64,000 nucleotides of DNA from Endozoicomonas sp965199185 (lineage in GTDB: Bacteria; Pseudomonadota; Gammaproteobacteria; Pseudomonadales; Endozoicomonadaceae). Positions 53,063 through 60,764 of this stretch are shown here, piece by piece (position 1 is the first letter of the stretch; each line of letters starts with the position of its first letter). Below the pieces are notes generated by a model. That model did no database searches and had not been told where the DNA came from. It saw nothing but the letters and a program-made list of their open reading frames with translations. The DNA lies in assembly GCA_965199185.1 (NCBI GenBank), contig CBDAQW010000004.1:124001-188000 (forward strand). The letters run 5' to 3'. The position numbers and the translations under genes were made by a program.

Positions 53063-54973
53063 TAGGACTTACGCATTGACAGCACGTTCTAAAGTTTGGT
53101 AATTGCCATAAATGGCCGCCTTTCAGAGACGAAAGTGAGAAGTACTACTCGCCCAACAACTGCACGATGCTCACTTCCACAATACATGGGATTTCTGATC
53201 AGTGAGCCAAAGTCACCAACATGCACAAGGCTGGCAGAAGTGGCAGACATTTCTCACGATAGCGTTAATCGCTTTCTTAATCGCGAAGATTATCAACCAA
53301 AAGATATGTTTGATGAGGCTGCTCAGGATTTGAGTCTTGTTGGCGGCACCTTGAGCGTTGACGACAGTGTTCTCGATAAACCTTATAGCCACTCTGTGGC
53401 ATTGGTTAGTCACTTCTAGTCTGGCAAACATCATCGTGTCGTAAAGGGCATCAATCTTATCACCCTTTATTACACCGCTACTGCTGGGCGTCATATGCCT
53501 GTAAATTTCAGGATATGTGACAAGCCTGAAGGCAAAACCAAACTTCATTCAGATACATGATCAGCACTGGCAGATATTGATATGAGCCAATACTACATGA
53601 CATCTTAACATGTATCATTTTACCTCCGATGTAGAGGTATCCATGAGCAGAGTTGACGGTCGCAAAGTATCCCACGAAGTACGAGAAAGTATCCGGTTCG
53701 AGGCTATTCAAAAATGGTTAGACGGTGCTTCTGTCCAAGCACTTTCTGTCGAATACAGCACAGATAGATCCTGTATCTACCGCTGGATTGATCGTTACAA
53801 AAAAGGTGGCATGGAGGCGTTAAAAACACGCCCCATCGCACACAGTAAAAACGCCAAACTCTCGCCTGAGCAACGAGAGACACTCTCAAAGATCATTCTC
53901 ACCAAAGACCCAACGTTTTACGGTTTTTATAAAGCACTGTGGTCTCGGGACATCATCGCAGCGGTGATCAAAACAGAGTTCAACATCACCATGCATCCTG
54001 CCGCTGTCAGTAAGATGCTCAGAAAAATGGGTCTAACGCCTCAGCGGCCAGTGCGAAAAGCCTGGCAGCAGAGCGAAAAAAAAAGTACAGGATTATTTGG
54101 ATACACGTTATCCAGCTCTTCGTAAACAGGCGGAAGAGGAAGGGGCTATTATCTATTTCATTGATGAAGCGAGCATACGTTCTGACTATCACTCCGGTAC
54201 AACTTGGAGCAAAAAAGGTTATACGCCAACTGTCACCAAAACTGGCGCGCGCTTTGGCATCAACATGATCGCCGCTGTCAGTGGTGAAGGACACATGCGC
54301 TACATGACAATTACCGGCCGCTTTAATGCGGATGTCTTCATAAAGTTTCTGAAGCAAATAGTCGCATCACATGATCGTCCTGTAATGATCGTAACCGATG
54401 GTCATTCTGCACACAGCGCCAAGAAAGTCATGAAATATCTCAAGAAAGAAGAACGGCTTCTTGACATACAGCTACTGCCACCCTACTCACCGGAACTGAA
54501 CCCTGTTGAACTTGTCTGGAGTGTTCTGAAATCAGGGCATATTGGCCGTATGGCATTGAAAACCAAAAAGGCATTTCTCCGCGCGGTGAGTTCTGGACTT
54601 AAATCGTTGCAGAGGAAGAAAAAGAAAATTCTGGGATTCTTTCGGGCGGAACATACGGCTTATGCTTGTCTTGAAAAGACTGTCGCATAGCGTAAACGCA
54701 TATCAATAGAACAGTTTCACAGAGCGATCAAGCAAGTTTGTCATATCGAGCATTTTCAGGTGCGTAATGAGCGACCTGTGAGAAATCACATCTTTGCCAG
54801 TATTCTGAGTTTTGTTTATCTCCAGAAGATGCAGATAGCGCAGGAGTTTACGAATATATCAGCACCAACGAGGGCTGTTTAAAGAGGTGGTTGGTGAGTT
54901 TATTGGGATTTTCGCAAAAGGCAAAGATTATCTGCTACCAAAATACGCCGGTGTCATCAATGCGTAAGTCCTA
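53063..54973. mobile_element. Old IS remnant (IS701/IS4-like transposase) interrupted by an IS630 element
   Basis: Bounded by inverted ends TAGGACTTACGCATTGA (53063-53079) and TCAATGCGTAAGTCCTA (54957-54973). The left part encodes a transposase N-terminus (LAEVADISHDSVNRFLNRE, DEAAQDLSLVGGTLSVDDSVLDKPYS) that meets an in-frame TAG at about 53418 and continues as GKHHRVVKGINLITLYYTATAGRHMP. After the IS630 genes, 54690-54880 encodes its C-terminus (SIEQFHRAIKQVCHIEHFQVRNERPVRNHI). The centre is deleted or displaced. Family name by pattern only. Confidence 0.75.
53641..54690 (+). mobile_element. IS630-family transposase in two overlapping frames
   Basis: The 5' frame (stop at 54125) encodes the helix-turn-helix N-terminus (SRVDGRKVSHEVRESIRFEAIQKWLDGASVQALSVEY) and the linker up to WQQSEKK. 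The 3' frame from about 54085 to 54690 encodes the DDE catalytic domain: YFIDEASIRSDYHSGTTWSKKGYTP, MIVTDGHSAHSAKKV, LLPPYSPELNPVELVWSVLK. The frames meet at a run of nine A (about 54076-54084); one A fewer would join them as SEKKVQDYLDTRYPALRKQ. This may be slippage used by the element or an inactivating indel. Insertion ends not defined. Confidence 0.85.
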
Positions 54974-55246
54974 TGGATTGAGGGTGTTTTAAAGGTTGAT
55001 CTGGACTTGCTGGATAGGGTTGCCTATTAATCCTTGGTTCCCATTGTCTCCCGTTGAAATACCTATTAGTAATGAATCACACTCCCACGCTGGAGCATTG
55101 GAGCGAGTTGTACGGTTATTTTTTCTGCCGGTAAGCAGGGAACCCCCTTGTGGCGCATGGGTGCTAACAGGGCTTTGCTTAAAGGTTTTTCCTAAATCAC
55201 AGTCACGGAATGATGACAAAATGCACACACCCACTATACTGCCCGT
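54974..55246. other. Intergenic stretch before the toxin-antitoxin pair
   Basis: From the IS end to the brnT-like start I see no gene. Near the end is a probable promoter: ATGACA (55213-55218), 16-base spacer, TATACT (55235-55240). Transcription would start at or next to the ATG at 55247, so the toxin message may have almost no leader. Confidence 0.5.
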
Positions 55247-55525
55247 ATGAAATGCTTTAACTGGAACGCTGATAAGAATCAGCAGCTGATCAAGCAACGG
55301 AGCCTGTCGTTTGAAGAGATTATTTTCCATATCCAGAATGGCAACTTAATGGACGATATTGCCCATCCCAATCAGCAAAATTACGCACACCAGCGGCTGT
55401 TTGTGGTGAATGTGCAGGGTTATATCTGGCTGGTGCCCTATGTGGAGAGCGAGACGGAGATATTTCTAAAAACCCTGATACCAAGACGCAAGTTTACCCG
55501 TGATTACCTAGGAGCCAAGCCATGA
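55247..55525 (+). CDS. BrnT-family toxin
   Basis: A 92-residue RelE-fold toxin of the BrnT family, whose characterised member is an RNA-cleaving ribonuclease-like toxin. Family pattern: CFNWNADKNQQLIKQRSLSFEEIIFHI at the start, AHQRLFVVNVQGYIWLVPYV in the middle, KTLIPRRKFTRDYL at the end. It overlaps the antitoxin start by 4 bases (ATGA), the standard BrnTA arrangement with toxin first. Confidence 0.85.
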   Translation: MKCFNWNADKNQQLIKQRSLSFEEIIFHIQNGNLMDDIAHPNQQNYAHQRLFVVNVQGYIWLVPYVESETEIFLKTLIPRRKFTRDYLGAKP

Positions 55526-55806
55526 AAAAAACAAGACTGGATCAAGACGAACAGGCACTGCTGGATGCCTTTGAAACCGGGGATTATGAATCCACCCTGA
55601 CCGATGAGCGCAAAACCGCGCTGGTACACGCGGCCAGTGAGACGTTCAAAAAGGATAAGCGAATTAATATTCGCATCTCCCAGCGGGATCTGATGGCCAT
55701 TCAATCACGGGCACAGCGGGAAGGCATTCCTTACCAGACACTGGTGTCCAGCATTATTCACAAGTACCTGTCCGGCTCACTGCTGGATGCCTCTGCCCGC
55801 TCCTGA
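55522..55806 (+). CDS. BrnA-like ribbon-helix-helix antitoxin
   Basis: A 94-residue antitoxin. The central RINIRISQRDLMAIQSRAQREGIPYQTLVSSIIHKYL is a ribbon-helix-helix (CopG/MetJ-like) DNA-binding domain that dimerises and represses its own promoter; the N-terminal acidic half would bind the toxin. It overlaps the toxin by 4 bases and is followed by a strong GC hairpin. Confidence 0.85.
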   Translation: MKKTRLDQDEQALLDAFETGDYESTLTDERKTALVHAASETFKKDKRINIRISQRDLMAIQSRAQREGIPYQTLVSSIIHKYLSGSLLDASARS

Positions 55807-55811
55807 TTTGA

Positions 55812-55835
55812 AACCGGCGCAAAACTGCGCCGGTT
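55812..55835 (+). terminator. GC-rich hairpin after the toxin-antitoxin operon
   Basis: AACCGGCGCA and TGCGCCGGTT pair perfectly with a 4-base loop (AAAC). No U-run follows on either strand, so it is a possible but not classical terminator. It overlaps the stop of the small leftward ORF at 55834. Confidence 0.6.
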
Positions 55836-56001
55836 AACCCAACGGCTCGCAGCTGGCCGCATTTTCGTTTCCCTCGATACATTTAACCGCTTCAATCTTC
55901 CCAACCAACGCCCGATGCTGCTCCGGCGTTTTTGGCCTGCGGGCTTGAAGCGCTTCCAGTTCTATTTCCAACTCCAGCAATGCTTTTTCGTTGATTGTCA
56001 T
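55834..56001 (-). CDS. small ORF, 55 aa
   Basis: ATG 56001 has AAGGA 7 bases upstream on the minus strand. The 55-residue product (helix-rich start NEKALLELEIELEALQARR, then PKTPEQHRALVGKIEAV) carries two Cys in its C-terminal half. It follows an upstream fragment in the same direction by 2 bases. No family recognised; plasmid or phage accessory genes often look like this. Confidence 0.6.
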   Translation of the reverse strand: MTINEKALLELEIELEALQARRPKTPEQHRALVGKIEAVKCIEGNENAASCEPLG

Positions 56002-56003
56002 TC

Positions 56004-56165
56004 TTATTCCTTCGGGCTTACTTTGGTCAGTTCAAAACCTTTGCCAGTGTTGGTCAGAAGCCCCTGTTCAACCAACTGATCAAATACGCCTTTCACTTCT
56101 GATAGTGCTTTGCGCTGGCTGACAGGGTGACCAAAATCACCGTTAAAGATGCGTTGCTCTAAGCA
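56004..56165 (-). pseudogene. C-terminal fragment of a gene, cut by a repeat element
   Basis: An open frame on the minus strand reads RIFNGDFGHPVSQRKALSEVKGVFDQLVEQGLLTNTGKGFELTKVS, like the end of a winged-helix protein, with no start; just upstream begins a family A repeat. It stops 2 bases before the small ORF, suggesting an old operon broken by insertion. Confidence 0.45.
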
Positions 56166-56204
56166 TTACAGCTTTTCTTGATCAGTACGGTACAGAAGAA
56201 CAAT

Positions 56205-56318
56205 GCAGAATGACAGCTAGTAGAGGTTTTGTGCACTCTGCTGTCATCCTTTACAGGGACTGTACGGGATCTACGTGGCATGGATAGCCATGTTGAAATT
56301 AAAAGTCACACATCGGGT
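56205..56318. mobile_element. Family A repeat fragment (reverse orientation)
   Basis: GAATGACAGCTAGTAGAGGT through TAAAAGTCACACATCGGGT matches the left two thirds of the 42687 element in reverse. The inner end is truncated. It abuts a transposase fragment on the right and a gene fragment on the left. Confidence 0.75.
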
Positions 56319-56321
56319 AAT

Positions 56322-56523
56322 GATTGGGAATGTGAAGAGTTCTCTCAAGGGCAGTTATCACAGCATTAATCCAAAACACCTTCCACAATATCTTGCCGAG
56401 TTTTGTTATCGATTTAATCGGCGCTTTGATATTGGGTCAATGTTAGAGCGCCTAGGATGCATGGCAGCACGGACGTATCCAATGCCGGAAAGACTTCTCA
56501 AGCTGGCTGAGGCTCAGTGGTAA
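56322..56523 (+). pseudogene. C-terminal fragment of an IS1595/ISXO2-like transposase
   Basis: The frame encodes NVKSSLKGSYHSINPKHLPQYLAEFCYRFNRRFDIGSMLERL, the C-terminal signature of ISXO2-like (IS1595) transposases, and ends at 56523. The N-terminal two thirds are missing; the apparent start lies in a neighbouring repeat element. Inactive remnant. Confidence 0.75.
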
Positions 56524-56706
56524 TCAGGAAAACTTTTATATGGAATAGAACACACTGAACTGTTAATGCCTGTAGCGTTATGCTGATGATTAAAATGCGT
56601 AACGATAAACGACTTTCAGCAAGTGCGAGCATGGTTTTATCTTGGAGAGATACTTATAATCAGCACCATTCTCAGCACTCTCTCTATTTTTACAGAAGCA
56701 ACCACA
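56524..56706. other. Leader region of ugd
   Basis: No gene. The ATG at 56707 is the family-consistent start, although the frame is open back to 56623. No strong ribosome binding site or promoter can be picked out. Confidence 0.45.
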
Positions 56707-58026
56707 ATGAAAGTAACCGTTTTCGGCATCGGCTATGTAGGTCTGGTGCAAGCCGCCATCCTCGCAGAAGTGGGCCATGATGTTATCTGCATCGATATCG
56801 ATCAGAACAAAGTTGATAACCTCAAAAAAGGCATTATCCCCATCTACGAGCCGGGTCTGGAGCCTATCGTTAAAGAGAATTATGAAGCTGGCAGGCTGAA
56901 TTTCACCACCAATGCCAGAGAAGGCATTGAGCATGGGCAGCTTCAGTTTATCGCAGTGGGCACACCACCCGATGAAGATGGCTCTGCGGATCTGCAATAT
57001 GTTCTGGCTGTGGCTGAAACGATCGCTTCACACATGGACGATCCAAAGATCATTATCAACAAGTCTACGGTTCCGGTGGGTACTGCGGATAAGGTGTCCG
57101 CCAAAGTTCGTGACGTGTTAGCCGCTCGTGGCGTTAGTACCGAGTTTCATGTGGCTTCTAATCCTGAGTTTCTGAAAGAAGGTGCAGCAGTTAATGATTG
57201 CATGAAGCCTGATCGTATTGTGGTCGGTACCGACAGTTCTCTGGTGATGGAAGCCATGCGTGAGTTGTACGCGCCGTTTAACCGTAATCATGATCGTATG
57301 ATTTTTATGGATGTTCGCAGTGCGGAGCTGACCAAGTACGCTGCTAACTGCATGCTCGCCACCAAGATCAGCTTTATGAATGAGATGTCTAATCTGGCTG
57401 AACAGTTGGGCGCTGATATTGAGATGGTGCGTCAGGGAATTGGTTCTGACCCACGGATTGGTTATCACTTTATTTATCCTGGCTGTGGCTATGGCGGCTC
57501 TTGTTTTCCTAAAGATGTTCAGGCACTTAAACGTACCGCTGAAGAGATTGGCTTTGAACCTCTGATGCTGAATGCGGTTGAAGAACGTAATGCTCGCCAG
57601 AAGGGTGTTTTGTTCCAGAAACTGCAATCTCACTTTGATGGACAACTCGAAGGTAAGACCATTGCGTTGTGGGGGCTTTCTTTCAAACCGAATACGGATG
57701 ATATGCGGGATGCACCGAGCCGTGTGCTGATGCAAGCGTTATGGGAGGCCGGCGTTCAGGTGAAGGCCTATGACCCTGAAGCGATGGAAGAAGCTCAGCG
57801 CATTTATGGCATTAAAGACAATCTGCAACTGTGCGGTACGGCTCAGGCGGCACTGAAAGGGGCGGATGCTTTGGTGATTTGTACTGAATGGAAGCAGTTC
57901 CGTGCGCCTGATTTTGAAGAGATGAGTGCTTTGCTGAATCAGCCGGTGGTGATTGACGGTCGTAATATGTATGAACCGTCTCGCATGACAGCCAAAGGCT
58001 TTACCTATTATGCGATTGGTCGCTGA
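56707..58026 (+). CDS. ugd: UDP-glucose 6-dehydrogenase
   Basis: Ugd oxidises UDP-glucose twice with NAD+ to UDP-glucuronate, a precursor for surface polysaccharides. The 439-residue protein has the Rossmann motif VFGIGYVGLVQAAILAE, the central ASNPEFLKEGAAV, the catalytic cysteine at residue 266 in GCGYGGSCFPKD, and the C-terminal GLSFKPNTDDMRDAPS. The following gene encodes a nucleotide-sugar epimerase; between them lie three repeat elements. Confidence 0.96.
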   Translation: MKVTVFGIGYVGLVQAAILAEVGHDVICIDIDQNKVDNLKKGIIPIYEPGLEPIVKENYEAGRLNFTTNAREGIEHGQLQFIAVGTPPDEDGSADLQYVLAVAETIASHMDDPKIIINKSTVPVGTADKVSAKVRDVLAARGVSTEFHVASNPEFLKEGAAVNDCMKPDRIVVGTDSSLVMEAMRELYAPFNRNHDRMIFMDVRSAELTKYAANCMLATKISFMNEMSNLAEQLGADIEMVRQGIGSDPRIGYHFIYPGCGYGGSCFPKDVQALKRTAEEIGFEPLMLNAVEERNARQKGVLFQKLQSHFDGQLEGKTIALWGLSFKPNTDDMRDAPSRVLMQALWEAGVQVKAYDPEAMEEAQRIYGIKDNLQLCGTAQAALKGADALVICTEWKQFRAPDFEEMSALLNQPVVIDGRNMYEPSRMTAKGFTYYAIGR

Positions 58027-58093
58027 TCTTTAGTGGGTTCTGGCTGTCTATTCTTATCCGGTTTTGTTTGGCAAAGCCGGATTTAACCCAGTT

Positions 58094-58332
58094 ACCCGAT
58101 GCGTGACTCTTAATTTCAACATGGCTATCCATACTGCGTGGATCCCGTACAATCCCGAAGCTGTCGCAACAGCTGCTTATGCGCTTTTTTTTCAGCATTT
58201 CATGCTGATTGTCGGCTTCCTGTTCCACAGGAAACCGACCTACATTAATTTTGCGACAGCCTCATCCCTGTTCGAGATGACAGCAGACTGAAGCCGTCAT
58301 TCTGTACAGGGATTGTACAGAATCCATAAGCC
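58094..58332. mobile_element. Composite repeat: family B inside family A
   Basis: A family A copy (left end ACCCGATGCGTGACTCTTAATTTC) is interrupted after GTACAATCCC by a family B element (58158-58262, ends AAGCTGTCGCAA and TTTTGCGACAGCCT), then resumes with CATCCCTG... and CATTCTGTACAGGGATTG. The junction is the same as at 45150-45477. Its right end is cut by the next family A copy. Confidence 0.75.
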
Positions 58333-58502
58333 AACCCGATGTGTGACTTTTAATTTCAACATGGCTATCCATGCCACGTGGATCCCGTACAGGGAGTGTA
58401 CAGAACCCATAAGCCATGGATTGGCAACCTACGAGATAAAAGTCACATATCGGGTTAAGCCATGGATCGACAACCATCATGATAAAAGTCACACATCGGG
58501 TT
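58333..58502. mobile_element. Family A copy with internal deletion and duplicated right end
   Basis: Left end AACCCGATGTGTGACTTTTA at 58333. About 60 bases of the 42687-type centre are missing. The right end occurs twice: to 58456 (CACATATCGGGTT) and again, with AAGCCATGG...ATCGGGTT, to 58502. It lies directly ahead of the epimerase gene. Confidence 0.75.
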
Positions 58503-58521
58503 CCAGTATTAAGGTGCAAGC

Positions 58522-59520
58522 ATGAAATACCTGATAACCGGCGCTGCCGGTTTTATTGGTTTTTACACCGCCAAACGGCTCTGTGAAATGGGTCATGAGG
58601 TGGTTGGTTTAGATAATCTGAACGACTATTACGATGTCAGCCTGAAGCGTGGTCGTCTTGAACAGCTGAGCCTTCTCAGCAACTTTCGCTTTGTAGAGAT
58701 GGATCTGGCTGATCGTGAAGGCATTGCCGGGCTGTTTAAAGCCGAGCAATTCAAACGTGTTATTCATCTTGCTGCTCAGGCCGGTGTGCGTTATTCCATT
58801 GAGAACCCAATGGCTTACATCGACAGCAACCTGGTCGGGCATGCAACAATTCTGGAGGGTTGCCGTCATAACGATGTTGAACACCTGGTCTATGCTTCTT
58901 CCAGCTCTGTTTACGGCATGAACACTAAAATGCCCTTCTCCACGGAAGATGCGGTGGATCACCCGGTATCGCTGTATGCAGCTACTAAAAAATCCAATGA
59001 ATTAATGTCTCACACCTATTCGCACCTGTATGGATTGCCTACCACAGGTTTGAGATTCTTTACTGTCTACGGCCCTTGGGGTCGTCCGGATATGGCTTAC
59101 TTTAAATTCACTCAGATGATTCAACGTGGGGAAGCCATTCCAATCTTTAACGAAGGCAAGCTGAAGCGCGATTTCACCTATATTGACGATATTGTGGAAG
59201 GCGTTGTGCGGATTCAGGATGTGATTCCATCTGGCTCAGAGAACTTTAATAACAGCGATCCAAGCCGGAGCTCTGCGCCGTTCCGGGTATTTAATATCGG
59301 TAACAATCAGCCCGTTGAGCTGATGTCATTTATTGAAGCACTGGAAGATGCTATTGGCATGAAAGCTGAGAAGACGTTCCTGCCTATGCAGCCCGGTGAT
59401 GTTTACGCCACCTATGCGGATGTGGATGATTTGATGAATACGGTAGGTTTTAAACCGAAGACCACGATTCAGGAAGGGCTGTCATCCTTTGCCCACTGGT
59501 ATAAAGACTGGGCTCACTGA
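58522..59520 (+). CDS. UDP-glucuronate 4-epimerase-like NAD-dependent epimerase
   Basis: A 332-residue short-chain dehydrogenase/epimerase: GAAGFIG at residues 7-13 binds NAD+, Tyr152 and Lys156 form the YxxxK catalytic pair (YAATKK), and the GLRFFTVYGPWGRPDMAYFKFT stretch is the typical UDP-glucuronate 4-epimerase block. The product would be UDP-galacturonate, made from the Ugd product, for core or capsule sugars. Confidence 0.92.
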   Translation: MKYLITGAAGFIGFYTAKRLCEMGHEVVGLDNLNDYYDVSLKRGRLEQLSLLSNFRFVEMDLADREGIAGLFKAEQFKRVIHLAAQAGVRYSIENPMAYIDSNLVGHATILEGCRHNDVEHLVYASSSSVYGMNTKMPFSTEDAVDHPVSLYAATKKSNELMSHTYSHLYGLPTTGLRFFTVYGPWGRPDMAYFKFTQMIQRGEAIPIFNEGKLKRDFTYIDDIVEGVVRIQDVIPSGSENFNNSDPSRSSAPFRVFNIGNNQPVELMSFIEALEDAIGMKAEKTFLPMQPGDVYATYADVDDLMNTVGFKPKTTIQEGLSSFAHWYKDWAH

Positions 59521-59571
59521 GTTCTCTATATTCTCTGGCTCCCATACTCCAGGGTGGGAGCTGTCAGACGC

Positions 59572-60033
59572 TTATAAATCCATGCCACCACTCAAAGAAA
59601 CCTCACGGATTGATACCTCAAATGGCAACCCTCCGGAAAAATGAAACTGCTCTTCAGTCACCGCGTTATCATAAGTCACTTCGTAAAGCAGTATGAACGG
59701 CAGCTCCAGTCCCTTCCGCCACAATCGATAGTCAGCATGCCAGCCAATAAAACGGTGAGAACGGTATTCACCGAGCTCCTGGGTCAGTAGTGGATAATAA
59801 ATCGACTTGTTTTTACCCGTTGTGGTAATCCAGCGGTCAGCGGTATGAATGACCAGGACTTTTTCTTCCTGTGAAGCACTTGAAAGAAACTGATCGACGG
59901 CTCTCTGATAAACATATTGTTTGCTAAGAGTTACAGCTATCAGTCCCAGAACGATTAACAAAGCAATAATCAGACAGCGTGAAAGCCAGGAAAAATAAGT
60001 ATTACCTATAATTATTGTATTTTTTATAACCAT
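59572..60033 (-). CDS. membrane-anchored protein, 153 aa
   Basis: From ATG 60033, with GGA 8 bases upstream, the 153-residue protein has one N-terminal transmembrane helix (LIIALLIVLGLIAVTLS) and a soluble domain of about 115 residues (KVLVIHTADRWITTTG, RSHRFIGWHADYRLWRKGLELPFILLYEVTY). The frame extends to 60144, but that adds a poor N-terminus. No family recognised. It is divergent from the pilin gene; positions 60034-60266 hold its promoter region and that of pilA. Confidence 0.65.
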   Translation of the reverse strand: MVIKNTIIIGNTYFSWLSRCLIIALLIVLGLIAVTLSKQYVYQRAVDQFLSSASQEEKVLVIHTADRWITTTGKNKSIYYPLLTQELGEYRSHRFIGWHADYRLWRKGLELPFILLYEVTYDNAVTEEQFHFSGGLPFEVSIREVSLSGGMDL

Positions 60034-60266
60034 TTCTGTTATCCAAATTATTTTTCGTGCAGATGGTTGGAAAGGGCAAGTAACTTGCGACTGAGTTGTG
60101 ACATCAGCCAATATAGATATGTCGGCTGGGTATTTGATTAGCAAAGCTCCGAGGGTTATCTACTCTTATTAAAAGAGCTATCTGGCATAGCCGTCATTGT
60201 TAGCTGGCTTATTTTGGATGTAGTTTTCCACTGATGAGCTTTCCCCCGTAATTAGAGGACAGGATT

Positions 60267-60710
60267 ATGAAGACAAGGATGTCGAGAATGGTTGGCTTTA
60301 CGCTGATCGAATTGATGATCGTAGTGGCTATCATCGGTATTTTGGCGGCGGTGGCTGTTCCCCAGTATCAGAACTACACCCGGAACGCTACCGTTAATGC
60401 GGCATTGAACGAAGCTAATCAGTTTAAAACAGCGGTTGCTGTTTGTGCCCAGACGAACGCAATTACTGATTGTGATGCTCCAACTGGAACCCAGACAAAC
60501 ACCACAGGTATTCCTACTACACCAAGAAATACCATCCAGAGTGTTGTAGATGGCGTGATTATTATCCGTCCCGGTGGTTCTTTTGGTACGCAGCAGATGA
60601 CTTACTCCCCTGACTCAACTGGCACCATCTGGACACTGACCTGTTCTACCTGTTCTGGTGATCCAAACCTTTCTCAAAATCAGGCGTTTATCAATAGTCC
60701 GGATTCTTAA
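60267..60710 (+). CDS. type IV pilin (PilA-like)
   Basis: A 147-residue prepilin. The short leader KTRMSRMVG is followed by FTLIELMIVVAIIGILAAVAVPQYQNYT: cleavage after Gly, methylated Phe1 and Glu5. Near the C-terminus, LTCSTCSGDP has Cys residues for the disulfide loop. GAGGACAGG precedes the start at a good spacing. No other pil genes in the window, so assembly proteins are elsewhere. Confidence 0.93.
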   Translation: MKTRMSRMVGFTLIELMIVVAIIGILAAVAVPQYQNYTRNATVNAALNEANQFKTAVAVCAQTNAITDCDAPTGTQTNTTGIPTTPRNTIQSVVDGVIIIRPGGSFGTQQMTYSPDSTGTIWTLTCSTCSGDPNLSQNQAFINSPDS

Positions 60711-60723
60711 AAGCAAAACTTTC

Positions 60724-60764
60724 AAATGATATTCCTGCATCAACTGCGGGGATATCATTTTTTA
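60724..60764 (+). terminator. Rho-independent terminator after the pilin gene
   Basis: AATGATAT and ATATCATT pair around a shorter GC segment (TCCTGC with GCGGGG), followed by a T run (TTTTTTTATT). It ends the pilin transcript 15 bases after the stop codon. Confidence 0.82.

Noticed and set aside
56275..56320. Start of the transposase fragment at MAWIAMLKLK
   Set aside because: Those residues come from the inverted-repeat element, as in other frames that run out of family A copies.
60034..60144. Longer start of the 59572 membrane protein
   Set aside because: The upstream stretch has no ribosome binding site and gives an unlikely N-terminus before the membrane helix.
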